From Nocardioides sp. TF02-7 (GTDB lineage: Bacteria; Actinomycetota; Actinomycetes; Propionibacteriales; Nocardioidaceae), in assembly GCF_022437945.1 (NCBI RefSeq), contig NZ_CP092535.1:2852001-2916000 (forward strand): a stretch of 64,000 bases of DNA, read 5' to 3'. This document shows, piece by piece, positions 18,207-28,368 of the stretch. Below the pieces are notes generated by a model. It saw only the letters and a program-made list of their open reading frames with translations. It made no database searches and was not told the origin of the DNA. The first letter of the stretch is position 1. Each line of letters starts with the position of its first letter. Made by a program: the position numbers and the translations under genes.

Positions 18207-19521
18207 CGACTCGCCTTCTGCGTGCGGTCGCGGCGCGCGACCGCGTCCTGGATGACCTCGACGAGCTGGTCGCGGGTCGGGCCGGGGGCGTACGGCGCCC
18301 GCCAGCCCGTCTCGTAGACCGCCCGGGCGAGCGGCTCGGCCGGTTGGAGGCAGCTCGGGAGCGCGGCCATGGCGAAGTAGGGGCCGGCGTACTCCCCGAT
18401 CGCGGGGTCGGCCTGGGCCGCCTCGCAGATCCGCTCGCTGGACAGCGGCCGGGTGAGGTCGAGCTCGACGCCCTGCCAGCGCGCCACGGCCTCGGTGTCG
18501 ATGGCGATGTGGTCCTCGACCCACGGCCGCACCTGCTCGTCGCACCACGCGCCGAACGGTGCGGAGACCGCGCCCGGGTCGGCGCCGTCGTCGAGCAGCT
18601 CGAGGAGGGCGTCGACCTGCGTGAAAGGCCATCGCGAGGCCGCGACCGCGGGTGGGCGTCGTGGTCGCCACGACGTCGCCGACCGAGACCAGCCCGGCGA
18701 GGCCGCGCTGGGGCCGGTAGACGTTGCGCAGCGCGCCGCCCACCATGACCGCGCTGGTCGGCCGCGCCCGGTCGGGATCGGTCCACGCGGCGAGCGCGGG
18801 GACGGCACGGCACGCCTCGTCGAAGACGGCGTCGAACCGGAGCGGCTTGAGCGCGTCGTCCGCGGTCGGGCAGACGAACAGCACCGAGAAGTGCCCGGCC
18901 TCGTGCAGGAACAGCAGCACCTGGTAGCCGTCGTAGCTGCTGAAGCTGCCGAGCGGGTTGTCCATCGGACCCGGCTCGGCGTCGGGCAAGAGCTGGTAGG
19001 TGCGGTCGACGTAGGCCAGCCCGCACTAGCCCCTCCAGCTCCGGGTCGGTCGTCCGGTCGATCCGGCTCGAGCGGCCGGAGGCGTCGACGACGAGGTCCG
19101 CCGGCAGCAGAACGTGGTCGACCACCGCGCCCGTCACCCGGCCGTCGTCGGTGAGCAGCGCGTCGATGTGTCCCGTGCGGAGGGTGAGGTCGGCTGCGTC
19201 CACGGCGGCGGTGCGGAGTGCTCGCTCCATGACCGAACGCCGCGACCGGTTGCCGATCGTCATGTCGCCGATCGTCATCGGCTCCGCGCCGGCGGCCAGC
19301 CACGCGTCGTACGCCGTCGGCCATCGCCGCTGCAGCACGTCGGCCACCTGTGGCCGGAACCCGTGCGCGTGCTCGAACTGCATGACCCCGCGTCGCCGCC
19401 AGGTGCCGTCCGTTGTCGGCCCGGGATCGCGGTCCACCGACACGACCTCGTGCCCGCGCTCCGCCAGCGTCGCGCCGGTCAGCAACCCGGTCGGTCCGGA
19501 GCCCAGGACGAGGACCCTCAT
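18203..19521 (-). CDS. FAD-dependent oxidoreductase, monooxygenase-like (two frame breaks)
   Basis: About 438 residues. It begins with a Rossmann FAD site, VLGSGPTGLLTGATLAERGH (residues 4-23), and later has DLVVDASGRSSRID and GLVSVGDVVATTTPTRGRGL, the DG and GD motifs of class A flavin monooxygenases and geranylgeranyl-reductase-like proteins. Frame breaks lie near 19025 (one extra base) and at 18623-18625 (AAA should be AA). The C-terminal ~130 residues (PFGAWCDEQVRPW) are unfamiliar. It ends against the small Cys/His gene in a shared CTAG. Substrate unknown. Confidence 0.75.
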
Positions 19522-19609
19522 TCGATCCACGGTCCGCCTCGCGGGGCGGGGTGTCAACGCGTTTCCGGCCCGGAGTCGACCGCTCGCAGCGGCCGCCGTC
19601 GTGCCGCGC

Positions 19610-20158
19610 TCAGGCGGCGCGCAGGATCTCGTTGGTGAACCAGCTCCCGAGCCGGCCGCCTCGATCGCGGCTGCTGACCACGATCCCGACCTCGAGGTCG
19701 AGCGCCATGTCCACGCCGTCCGGCAGCTCGCCGGGCGACGCCGTCCAGTCGTCGCCGTACTCGAGCCGCTGCGAGGCCTCGGAGAAGACCAGCGGGCAGC
19801 AGGAGCAGATCGGGTCATAGCCGGTCACCGCCCTGGCGACGAACGTCACCACCGGCCGACCGAAGAGCTCCTCGCGGCGTACGTCGCTGATCACGACGCC
19901 CTCGGTCAGCTCGTACGGATCGAGCATCGCCGACCACTGGTAGTTGGTCGGATACGGCTCGAGCGGCCGCACCGTCCACGACGACGGAGGCGCGCCACGC
20001 TCGTGGATCCGCTGGCCGTCCGACAGCCGTACGCCGTCGAGCTCGCCATGCCGCAGCGTGACCCGCAGCTCGAGGTCGTCCGAGCGGTGCACCAGCTCGA
20101 GCTCACGCCACCGCTCGGGCGCTGAGCCCGCCAGCCGGCGCACCTCCTCGGGCTTCAC
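19610..20158 (-). CDS. Conserved-looking protein of unknown function
   Basis: A 182-residue protein from GTG 20158; the frame is open further upstream to 20221, so the start is provisional. There is no signal peptide or membrane segment. Beta-rich segments such as LELRVTLRHGELDGVRLSDGQRI and YPTNYQWSAMLDPYEL, and a Cys pair in DPICSCCPLVF, are visible. The fold might be LolA-like, as the strand pattern resembles a curved sheet around a hydrophobic core, but I cannot confirm this. It lies upstream of the flavoprotein gene on the same strand, with a gap of 88 bases. Confidence 0.55.
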   Translation of the reverse strand: MKPEEVRRLAGSAPERWRELELVHRSDDLELRVTLRHGELDGVRLSDGQRIHERGAPPSSWTVRPLEPYPTNYQWSAMLDPYELTEGVVISDVRREELFGRPVVTFVARAVTGYDPICSCCPLVFSEASQRLEYGDDWTASPGELPDGVDMALDLEVGIVVSSRDRGGRLGSWFTNEILRAA

Positions 20159-20279
20159 GCGCGCAACGCTAGGCGGTCTCGTTCCGCGTCGTACACCAGG
20201 TTTCGTTCTCCGGCAGCGCATCGGCGGGGGGATGTCCGACCCACCGGCTATGCGAAGGGAGGCCCGTGCTGCGGGCGAT

Positions 20280-21174
20280 CTATGTCTGCAGCCGTTCGGC
20301 GAGGCGCACGGCGGCGTCGATCTCGGTGCGCCGAATGGAGACGCTCTCGACGTTGAATCCGTACGGCGCGCCGAGGCGGCGGCAGAAGCTCGCCAGCTCC
20401 CGGGCGGCGGCCAAGCAGTGATCGAACGAGGACGACAGCGGATCGTCGGATCGTTCGAGCTCGTTGCGCATCCAGCGCGGGATGTCGACCCCGAGCCATT
20501 CCAGGAACGCCAGGGTCTTCAGCGAGCCGCAGACGGAGAGCGTGAAGATCACCGGAGCTGGTTCTTGATCGGCGTCGATACAGGCGTAGTGGTAGTCCGA
20601 GACCATGCTCATCGCTGCGGGTGCGTCGTAGACCACCTGAGTCACGAAGTAGGACGCGCCGTCACGCTGTTTGCGCAGCATCCGGTCGTGCTCCACCCCG
20701 GTGCTCGAGTGTCGCTCCGGTATCGCGACGGCGCCCAACGGCAGCTCGGGTCGCGTGTTCCGCCAGAGATCCTGAGCCTCGGGGAGAGTGGTCAGTACCT
20801 GCTTGGAGCTCGAGGACGCACCCACGAACACAGTTCGCACCCGCTGGGGATCCTGTCCAGCAAGCCAGGCCTCGAGGTCGCTCTTGGCGTACTTGCCGAC
20901 GCAGCGGTAGACGACGACCGGGCGATCCCAGTCGACAAGGTGCTGGGTATGGAAGTCGCCGGCGTCCTGTGTTGGCAGATAGGGAAAAAGGACGCTCGGC
21001 AGGGTTCCGATCGCTCTCGTCGTCGATGTCATAGACGACAAGAGCGTCGAGGTTCAGGTGGCGGAGCCGGTCAATGGTGACCTGGGCGATCCGATGAGCC
21101 TCTTCAGAAGACGTCGAGGCGCGCGGGGGCGTGATGCTGAACATGAGCAGTTCGCGCCCTTGCGACGAATCCAT
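20280..21174 (-). CDS. Methylenetetrahydrofolate-reductase-like protein (one frame break)
   Basis: About 297 residues. The N-terminus LMFSITPPRASTSSEEA matches the opening strand of the MTHFR TIM barrel, and LNLDALVVYDIDDESDR, VVVYRCVGKYAKSDLEAWL and VFVGASSSSKQVL follow the barrel order. DGASYFVTQVVYD matches the later substrate-binding strand. The family uses FAD to reduce methylene-H4folate, but this member is divergent and may have another substrate. Five T near 20984 should be four. ATG 21174 has an excellent GGAGG site. Hand-counted GC is about 62% (20581-20640), lower than the neighbours, hinting at acquisition. Confidence 0.72.
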
Positions 21175-21321
21175 CGCCTGCCTCCTGCCAACGTCGTCGC
21201 GGTGAACCATACGCACCGCGTCCTGCTCAGCCGCACGGCCGATTGCGGACCGGCGGTGAAGTGACGCAGGTCCGAAGTGCCTTGCAGCCGGTGGTCGGCT
21301 GCGCGTGGCTAGGCTGCGGCC

Positions 21322-21914
21322 ATGTCGATGGACCACACCGACGCGGTGTTCTTCGAGGACGACAAGGCGTTCGAGGCGTGGCTCGTCGACAACGCGTCGA
21401 CCGCCTCGCACGTCTGGATGCGGATGGCCAAGAAGGGCACTGGAGTCACGTCGATCGACTGGACGACGGCCGTGGACGTGGCGCTCTGCTTCGGCTGGAT
21501 CGACGGCATCGCCCGGCGAATCGACGACGAGTGGTACGTGCAGCGGTTCACCCCCCGGCGCGCCAGGGAGCGTCTGGTCGAAGATCAACCGCGAGCGCAT
21601 CGAGCGCCTCGCCGCTGAGGGGCGGATGCGCCCCGCCGGCCTGGCCGAGGTCGAAAGGGCGAAAGCAGACGGCCGCTGGGACGCCGCCTATGACAGCCCG
21701 GCCACAGCATCGGTGCCCGACGACCTCGCCGCCGCCCTGGCTGCGCGCGACCTCACCGACGTCTACGCCGCGCTAGACGGCCGCAACCGCTACGCCTTCC
21801 TGAACCGCATCCAGACCGCGGTACGCCCGGAGACCCGCGCCCGCCGCATCGAGCAACTCACCGACGCCCTCGCTCGGGGGCAAGACCCCGTACCCGGCGC
21901 CGACGAAGAAGTAA
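21322..21914 (+). CDS. YdeI/OmpD-associated family protein (two frame breaks)
   Basis: About 196 residues of the YdeI family, often annotated as bacteriocin-protection proteins of unclear function. Diagnostic segments are FEAWLVDNASTASHVWMRM, ALCFGWIDGIARRIDD, QRFTPRR and WSKINRERIERL. An extra G at 21566-21568 breaks the frame before WSKINRE. A second extra G near 21880 hides the family-typical end GKTPYPAPTKK followed by TAA at 21912-21914; without that correction the frame would run on to 21985. The start could be 21322 or the ATG two codons later. Confidence 0.8.
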
Positions 21915-22016
21915 GGCACCTAGAAGTCGCCGCCGAGCCAGGCGTCCACGCTGACCAAGGGCTGCGTGCGCTCGCGGCGAAGTGACGCCGTTCCCGGACC
22001 AGCGTCCCGCCGCTCC

Positions 22017-23706
22017 CTACCCCGCCGACCGCACCCGAATCCCGGAGAGCGGCACAGTCACAGCCCCCGACGGGTCGGTGAAGAAGTCGTTCCCCTTGTC
22101 GTCCACGACGATGAAGGCGGGGAAGTCCTCGACCTCGATCTTCCAGACGGCTTCCATGCCGAGCTCGGGATACTCCAGGACCTCCACCGACTTGATGCAG
22201 TCCTGGGCGAGGCGGGCGGCGGGGCCGCCGATGGAGCCGAGGTAGAAGCCGCCGTGCTCGGCGCAGGCGTCGGTGACCTGCTTGCTGCGGTTGCCCTTGG
22301 CGAGCATGACCATGGAGCCGCCGGCGGCCTGGAAGGACTCGACGTAGGAGTCCATGCGGCCGGCGGTGGTGGGGCCGAAGGAGCCGGAGGCGAAGCCGTC
22401 GGGGGTCTTGGCGGGGCCGGCGTAGTAGACGGGGTGGTCCATCATGTACTGCGGCATGGGCTCGCCCGCGTCCAGCCGCTCCTGGATCTTCGCGTGGGCG
22501 ATGTCGCGGGCCACGACCAGGGGGCCGGTCAGGGAGAGCCGGGTCTTCACCGGGTGCTTGGACAGCTCGGCGCGGATCTCGCTCATCGGGCGGTTGAGGT
22601 CGATCCGCACGACCTCGCCGCCCTGGATCAGGTCGGCCTCGGTGGTGTCGGGGAGGTACTTCGCCGGGTCGGTCTCGAGCTGCTCGAGGAACACGCCGTC
22701 GGCCGTGATCTTCCCGAGCGCCTGCCGGTCGGCGGAGCACGACACCGCGATCGCCACCGGGCAGGAGGCGCCGTGGCGGGGGAGGCGCACGACGCGGACG
22801 TCGTGGCAGAAGTACTTGCCGCCGAACTGGGCGCCGATCCCGAAGCCCTGCGTCAGCTTGAAGACCTCCTCCTCCAGCTGGAGGTCGCGGAACCCGTGCG
22901 CCGCCATCGAGCCCTCGATCGGCAGGCCGTCGAGGTAGTGCGCGGAGGCGTACTTCGCCGTCTTGAGCGCGAACTCCGCGCTGGTGCCGCCGATCACCAC
23001 CGCAAGGTGGTACGGCGGGCACGCGGCCGTGCCGAGGGAGCGGATCTTCTCGTCGAGGAAGGTCAGCATCCGCTTGGGGTTGAGGATCGCCTTCGTCTCC
23101 TGGAACAGGAACGACTTGTTGGCCGAGCCGCCGCCCTTGGCCATGAAGAGGAACTTGTACTCCGGCGCCGCGCCCGCCGGCTGCGGCGTCGAGTAGATCT
23201 CGACCTGCGCCGGGAGGTTGCTCCCGGTGTTCTTCTCCTCGTACGTCGTCAGCGGTGCGAGCTGGCTGTAGCGCAGGTTGAGCCGCGTGTAGGCGTCGTA
23301 GACGCCCCGGCTGATCGCCTCACCGTCGTCGGCGCCGGTCAGCACGCCCTCCGACTTCTTGCCCATCACGATCGCGGTGCCGGTGTCCTGGCACATCGGG
23401 GAGCACGCCGCCGGCTGAGATGTTGACGTTCTTGAGCAGGTCGAGCGCCACGAACCGGTCGTTGCCCGACGCCTCCGGGTCGTCGATGATCCGCCGCAGC
23501 TGGGCCAGGTGGGCCGGCCGCAGGTAGTGGCTGATGTCGTGCATCGCCTCCGCCGTCAGCCGCCGCAGCGCCTCCGGCTCGACCTGGAGGAACGTGCGGC
23601 CCCCCGCCTCGAACGTCGACACGCCCTCCGTCGTCACCAGCCGGTACGGCGTCCGGTCCGTGCCGGTCGGGAGGAGGTCGGAGTAGAGGAACTCTGCGTC
23701 AGCCAC
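22017..23706 (-). CDS. Class I fumarate hydratase (one frame break)
   Basis: About 562 residues, the normal size for the single-chain iron-sulfur fumarase that interconverts fumarate and malate in the TCA cycle. The N-terminal alpha domain ([33 protein letters not shown]) and the cluster-binding [10 protein letters not shown] are split by an extra C near 23399. The rest, including [27 protein letters not shown] and the beta domain [14 protein letters not shown] with [10 protein letters not shown], is in one frame. The cluster is oxygen-sensitive. It stands alone, convergent with the YdeI-like gene. Confidence 0.9.
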
Positions 23707-23797
23707 GACGACGGAGCGTAGCGTCCCCTCCTCCGACGAGCCGGCTGGGCATCGACCACGTCGTCCTCGCCGCCGACGACCGCGCGCCGGGGGCCGC

Positions 23798-24139
23798 TCA
23801 GTGCTGCTCGGACGCCCGCTCGATGCGCTCGGCGATCCGCTTGATCCGGCGCAGCCGGGCGTCCCACGCCGCGCCGACCTCGGCCAGCTCGGCCGCGGCG
23901 CGGCCGAGCTGGACCTCGTCGACCCGGTAGCGCCGCTCCCGGCCGACCTGGTCGGCGTGGACCAGGCCGGCGCGGTCGAGCACGCCGAGGTGCTTGGCGA
24001 CGGCCTGCCGGGTCACCGGCAGCTGCGCCCCGAGGCTGGTGGCGGTGCCGCCGCCCTCGGCCAGCAGCAGGTCGAGCATCCGGCGACGGGTCGGGTCGCC
24101 GATCGCCGACCACAGCTCGTCGTCGACGGCGGTGGTCAC
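23798..24139 (-). CDS. ArsR-family winged-helix regulator
   Basis: A 113-residue regulator. [28 protein letters not shown] and [24 protein letters not shown] form the ArsR helix-turn-helix, followed by the wing [10 protein letters not shown]. No metal-binding Cys motif is present. It is the last gene of an operon with two SRPBCC proteins; its GTG at 24139 overlaps the TGA of the preceding gene. This ArsR-SRPBCC pairing is very common in actinobacteria, and the SRPBCC proteins may sense or bind the ligand. Confidence 0.88.
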   Translation of the reverse strand: MTTAVDDELWSAIGDPTRRRMLDLLLAEGGGTATSLGAQLPVTRQAVAKHLGVLDRAGLVHADQVGRERRYRVDEVQLGRAAAELAEVGAAWDARLRRIKRIAERIERASEQH

Positions 24140-24603
24140 CGGGCCACCCCGGCGGCGTACGTCGTGAGCACGCCCAGGAAGTGGTCCCAGCCGTTGCTGT
24201 GGTCGGCGTGCACCTCGCGGGCCTTCGCCTCGGTCCACCCGCGCTGGCGGAAGCCGGACTCCCTGAACGAGAGCCGGGTGCCGGTGCCGGACGGCTCCAG
24301 CTCGAACACCACCAGGTTGGCGGTGCCCAGACCCGGCTCGACCCCGTCCTCGTGGGTCCACCAGAAGGAGAACAACCGAGAGGGCACGGCGTCGGCCACC
24401 TGGAACCGGACCCGCTTGCCGCCGGCCTCCAGGTCGCCGAAGCCGAGCCAGCCGGGCTCGCCGGCCGCGAACTCCGCGTCGTCGGCCCACCACTCCCGCA
24501 CGTGCGCCGGATCGCTGATGACGGTGAACACCACGTCGGGCGACGCCTCGATGTAGAGCGACCGCTCGATGGTGGCGTGCTCCCCGACATCACTGACGGC
24601 CAT
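24136..24603 (-). CDS. SRPBCC (AHSA1-like) protein
   Basis: A 155-residue START-like protein. IERSLYIEASPDVVFTVISDPAHVREWW is the classic SRPBCC opening, with GTRLSFRESGF and GWDHFLGVL at the end, where the C-terminal helix closes the hydrophobic cavity. The AHSA1 name reflects fold only. ATG 24603; its stop overlaps the ArsR start. It is the second member of the three-gene operon. Confidence 0.88.
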   Translation of the reverse strand: MAVSDVGEHATIERSLYIEASPDVVFTVISDPAHVREWWADDAEFAAGEPGWLGFGDLEAGGKRVRFQVADAVPSRLFSFWWTHEDGVEPGLGTANLVVFELEPSGTGTRLSFRESGFRQRGWTEAKAREVHADHSNGWDHFLGVLTTYAAGVAR

Positions 24604-24635
24604 GGCGGTCAGTCTCCCATCCGGTGCGCACACGG

Positions 24636-25101
24636 TCAGTGCCAGTCGCTGATCGTCACGTCGCGCGGTGAGGGCGCCCCGGTGCCGGTCTCGACCAGCT
24701 GCTTGAGGCTCAGCAGGTAGCTGGCCCACTTCGTGCTGCAGTGGTGGAGGAACTCCACCTCCTCGGTCCAGCCGACGTGCCCGAAGTTGACGATGGTGTA
24801 GCCGCCGTCGGCCTCGGTGAGCTCGAACTGCGCGCGGGTGCCGCGCCACTCCGCGGGCTCCTCGCCGGTGAACCGCCACACCACCCTCTTGCTCGGCTCG
24901 AGCTCCTCGACCTCGAACCGGATCGAGCCGACGAGCTCGCCGGACTCCCCGGCGGAACGTCACCTCGATCTCGCTGCCGACGGTGCCCTCACCGCTGGTC
25001 TCGTCGGTCCACCACGCCGCGACGCCCTCCGGCGTCGCGATCGCCCGGTAGACCTCGTCGATCGGCGCGACCGCGCCTACCCGGTGCCAGATGTCGATCA
25101 T
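24636..25101 (-). CDS. SRPBCC (AHSA1-like) protein (one frame break)
   Basis: About 154 residues and the first gene of the ArsR operon. IWHRVGAVAPIDEVYRAI and GVAAWWTDETSGEG match the SRPBCC start; VVWRFTGEEPAEWRGTR and EFLHHCSTKWASYLLSLK match its end. An extra G near 24955 (CGGGGA should be CGGGA) breaks the frame after EVTFRR; the corrected join reads EVTFRRESGELVGS. ATG 25101 follows GGGA; an ATG seven codons upstream (25122) is possible. It is a paralogue of the neighbouring SRPBCC protein. Confidence 0.83.
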
Positions 25102-25201
25102 GTCCCTGTCCCTTTCGTGCACCCTTTGGTTTGCACCACGTTAGGCGACCGAGACGGATCGCGCAACCGATGGTTGCGCGACAATCTCCGGAGGAGGCAG
25201 A

Positions 25202-25555
25202 GTGTCGGCGACGAGCCCTACGCTCACCCTCGTGGAGTTCCAGTTCGCCGCGCCGGTGATCGAGTGGCGCGGCCCGGCGCCGTTCTACTACGCCGACATC
25301 CCGGTCGACGACAGCGACGACGTCAAGGACGCCGCCAAGGGCCTGGAGTACTGGGGACAGGTGCCCGTCGTCGTCCGGATCGGCGAGACCGAGTTCACGA
25401 CCGCGCTGTTCCCGAAGGACGGGCGCTACCTGCTGCCGCTCCGCGACGCCGTACGCCGGGCGGAGGGCATCGAGCTCGGCATGGTGGTCGACGTCGAGAT
25501 GGGTCTCAACCGCGACCGGACCCGCCCCGACGCCCCGCGGCGGAACCTCGGGTAG
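25202..25555 (+). CDS. DUF1905 domain protein
   Basis: A 117-residue protein that is all DUF1905: EFQFAAPVIEWRGPAPFYYADI, a central WGQVPVVVRIGETEFTTALFPKDG, and RRAEGIELGMVVDVEM. The family is a small beta-barrel of unknown function. The GTG start has a strong GGAGG site. It is divergent from the ArsR/SRPBCC operon, with a gap of 100 bases that must hold both promoters. Confidence 0.85.
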   Translation: MSATSPTLTLVEFQFAAPVIEWRGPAPFYYADIPVDDSDDVKDAAKGLEYWGQVPVVVRIGETEFTTALFPKDGRYLLPLRDAVRRAEGIELGMVVDVEMGLNRDRTRPDAPRRNLG

Positions 25556-25593
25556 TGCGCGGAACCGGCCCGCCGCGGGGATAGCGTGGCGCG

Positions 25594-26327
25594 GTGGCCG
25601 ACAAGCAGCTCGTCAACTCCTCCCGGGTGCACCTGCGCACGCAGGTGCGCCGGTTCAGCCGGCGCACCAAGCCGGGGATGCTGGTGCTCGACGCGGGCGC
25701 CGGCACGTCGCCGTACCGCCGGTTCTTCTCCCACGCCACGTTCGAGACCGCCGACTTCGCGCAGGTCGACAAGGACTACGGCGACCTCGACTACGTCTGC
25801 GACCTGACCGACATCCCGGTCGAGGAGGGCCGCTTCGACCGGGTGCTGTTCAACCAGGTGCTCGAGCACCTGCCGGAGCCGGCGAAGGCGCTCGCCGAGC
25901 TGCACCGCGTGCTCCGCCCGGGCGGCCTGCTGTTCTGCTCGGTGCCGTTGTTCTACGCCGAGCACGAGCAGCCGCACGACTACTTCCGCTACACCCAGTT
26001 CGCGCTGCGCCGGCTGTTCGAGGAGGCGGGCTTCCGCATCGAGCGGATCGACTGGCTCGAGGGCTACTTCGGCACCGTCTCCTACCAGTTCCGCGAGATG
26101 AGCCGGCACCTGCCGGCCGACCCGAGGGCGCTGCGCGGGCTCGGGATGAGTCGCGCCGCGGCCCTCCGCGCCGCGCCGACGCTGCGGTTCACGCGGTGGC
26201 TGGCCGGCCGCCTCCAGCGGTTCTACGCCGAGCTCGACGTCGACCACAAGTACACGGCCGCCGGCATGCCGAAGAACTACGTCGTGGTGGCGCGCAAGCC
26301 CCGCTCCCGGGAGGGGAGGCGGCGTGA
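25594..26327 (+). CDS. Class I SAM-dependent methyltransferase (probable frame break at its end)
   Basis: About 244 residues. VLDAGAGTSPYRRFF is the SAM-binding motif I, RFDRVLFNQVLEHLPEPAKAL is motif III of the UbiE/Methyltransf_11 type, and HRVLRPGGLLFCSVP follows. FYAEHEQPHDYFRYT suggests a small-molecule or glycan-related methyltransferase, substrate unknown. The frame does not stop where expected. Adding one G to the run at 26311-26314 gives an end REGEAA and TGA 26325-26327, overlapping the GTG of the next gene in a GTGA, the rule in this window. That correction is inferred. Confidence 0.78.
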
Positions 26328-27157
26328 CCGCCGACGCGTGGGAGGTCGGGCGCCTCGACGTGGCCGGCTACCTGCGCCGGCTCGGCGTACCTGCGCGGGA
26401 CCCGTCGGCCGACGCCCTCGCCGAGCTGCACGAGGCGCACGTGCGCACGTTCACCTTCGACAACGTCGACGTGCTGCTCGAGCAGCACCCGGGGGTGGGG
26501 CTCGACGCCGTCGACGCCAAGTTCGTCGGGCGGGGCCGCGGCGGCTACTGCTTCGAGCACGCCACGATCTTCGCGGCGGCTCTCGAGCGGCTGGGCTACG
26601 ACGTGACCCGGCGGCTGGGCCGCGTGGGCGACCCTGCGGCGGGGACCCAGCAGGGCCGCACCCACATGACCGTCGAGGTGCGGCTCGACGGGCGGCGCCT
26701 GCTCTGCGACCCCGGCTTCGGCATGAGCCTGCTGCGGCCGGCGCCGCTCGCGGACGGCGCCGAGAGCGACCAGCGCGGCTGGCCCTACCGGGTGCGCCGC
26801 AACGACACCGGCGGTTGGGAGCTCCACCGGCACCGGGAGGCCGGCTGGGAGCTCACCCACACCACCGACGAGCTGCCCGTTCTGCCGGTCGACGTGGTGA
26901 TCGGCCACCACTACACGAGCACGTTCCCGGCGTCGCACTTCCGGCACGGGCTGATGCTGACCCGGCACCTGCCGGGGCAGCACGTCTCGCTCACCGGCAC
27001 CACGATCACCGTACGGCGGCCCGGGCGGGCCACCGAGCACCGCGAGCTCGCCGACGGCGAGCTGCTCGCCCGGGTGCGTGAGCTCGGGGCCGGGCTGACG
27101 CCCCAGGAGGAGCAGCGGCTGGTCGACCGGCTCGCCGGGTCGGCACCGTCGGCATAA
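26324..27157 (+). CDS. nat: Arylamine N-acetyltransferase
   Basis: A 277-residue cytosolic enzyme that moves acetyl from acetyl-CoA to arylamines and hydrazines. The catalytic Cys is in RGGYCFEHA, the His in RTHMTVEV and the Asp in LLCDPGFGM, which together make the NAT triad. Other family marks are FTFDNVDVLL and HHYTSTFPASHF. Start GTG 26324 overlaps the corrected methyltransferase stop. No frame break was seen. In mycobacteria NAT is linked to sterol catabolism, but no such genes are nearby here. Confidence 0.92.
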   Translation: MTADAWEVGRLDVAGYLRRLGVPARDPSADALAELHEAHVRTFTFDNVDVLLEQHPGVGLDAVDAKFVGRGRGGYCFEHATIFAAALERLGYDVTRRLGRVGDPAAGTQQGRTHMTVEVRLDGRRLLCDPGFGMSLLRPAPLADGAESDQRGWPYRVRRNDTGGWELHRHREAGWELTHTTDELPVLPVDVVIGHHYTSTFPASHFRHGLMLTRHLPGQHVSLTGTTITVRRPGRATEHRELADGELLARVRELGAGLTPQEEQRLVDRLAGSAPSA

Positions 27158-27185
27158 GCCCGCGGCCTGCCGCGTTGGGTCCAGC

Positions 27186-28262
27186 ATGGAGGCACACGAC
27201 GCGGTGGTGATCGGGGCGGGCCAGGCCGGCCTGTCCGCGTCGTACCACCTCCGCCGCCTGGGCCTCGACCACGTCGTGCTGGACGCCGACGAGCGCCCCG
27301 GCGGGGCGTGGCAGCATCGTTGGGACTCGCTGACGATGGAGGACGTCCACGGCGTCGCCGACCTCCCCGCCGCCCCCGCGCCGGGCGGCTCCCGCGACCG
27401 CGCCAACGAGGTGCTGCCGGCGTGGTTCGCCCGCTACGAGCGCGACCACCGGCTGCCCGTGCTGCGGCCGGTGCGGGTCGACCGGGTGACCGACGACGGC
27501 GACCTGCTCGTCGTGCACGCCGGTGACCGCACCTGGACCACACGCACCGTCGTCAACGCCACCGGCACCTGGACGCGCCCGTTCGTGCCGCGCTACCCCG
27601 GCCAGGAGACGTTCCGCGGCGAGCAGCTGCACACCGTCGACTACCCCGGCGCCGACCACTTCGCCGGCCGGCGGGTCCTCGTCGTCGGTGGCGGAGCCTC
27701 GGCCGTCCAGTTCCTGGGCGAGCTGGCGCCGGTGACCGAGACGCTGTGGGTGACCCGGCGCGAGCCGGTGTGGCGCGAGGACTGGACCGAGGACGTCGGC
27801 CGGCAGGCGATCTCGTTCGTCGAGGAGCGGGTCCGCCGCGGCCTCCCGCCCGCCAGCGTGGTCAGCGTGACCGGGCTCGCGCTGCGCCCGCAGGAGCGGC
27901 TCGCCGAGGAGCTCGGCGCCTACCGGCGGCGGCCGATCTTCGACCGGATCGAGCCGCACGGCGTGCGGTGGGCCGACGGCGCCTACGAGCCGGTCGACGT
28001 GATCCTCTGGGCGACCGGCTTCCGGCCCGCCGTCGCCCACCTCGCGCCGCTGCGGCTGCGCAGCGAGCACGGCGGCATCGCGCTGGTCCGGCAGGGGGCC
28101 GACGTGCAGACCGCGGTCACCGCGGCCGCCGACCCGCGGGTGCAGCTCGTGGGCTACGGCCCCTCGGCCAGCACGATCGGCGCCAACCGGGCCGGTCGCG
28201 CTGCCGCGCTCGCCGTACGCCGTCTGCTCACCGAGCCCGACGCCGTCGCGGCCGCCGGCTGA
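27186..28262 (+). CDS. Flavin-containing monooxygenase-like NAD(P)/FAD protein
   Basis: A 358-residue flavoprotein with two Rossmann sites: FAD-binding VVIGAGQAGLSASYHL near residue 7 and NADPH-binding VLVVGGGASAVQFLGEL near residue 165. The ATG-like motif VNATGTWTRPFVP and the late VDVILWATGFRP are typical of FMO and CzcO-like enzymes. It is shorter than eukaryotic FMOs. Its neighbour, an HxlR regulator on the same strand 106 bases on, may control it. Substrate unknown. Confidence 0.85.
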   Translation: MEAHDAVVIGAGQAGLSASYHLRRLGLDHVVLDADERPGGAWQHRWDSLTMEDVHGVADLPAAPAPGGSRDRANEVLPAWFARYERDHRLPVLRPVRVDRVTDDGDLLVVHAGDRTWTTRTVVNATGTWTRPFVPRYPGQETFRGEQLHTVDYPGADHFAGRRVLVVGGGASAVQFLGELAPVTETLWVTRREPVWREDWTEDVGRQAISFVEERVRRGLPPASVVSVTGLALRPQERLAEELGAYRRRPIFDRIEPHGVRWADGAYEPVDVILWATGFRPAVAHLAPLRLRSEHGGIALVRQGADVQTAVTAAADPRVQLVGYGPSASTIGANRAGRAAALAVRRLLTEPDAVAAAG

Positions 28263-28368
28263 CCAGCACCGGCAGCGCTACAGGATAAGTACTGGCGCTC
28301 GGGCGCCCGGCCCGGTTCTACTGAACCTCGGTCCCCCTGGAGGGGCGGACCGGAGGGGGAGTGCGGCC

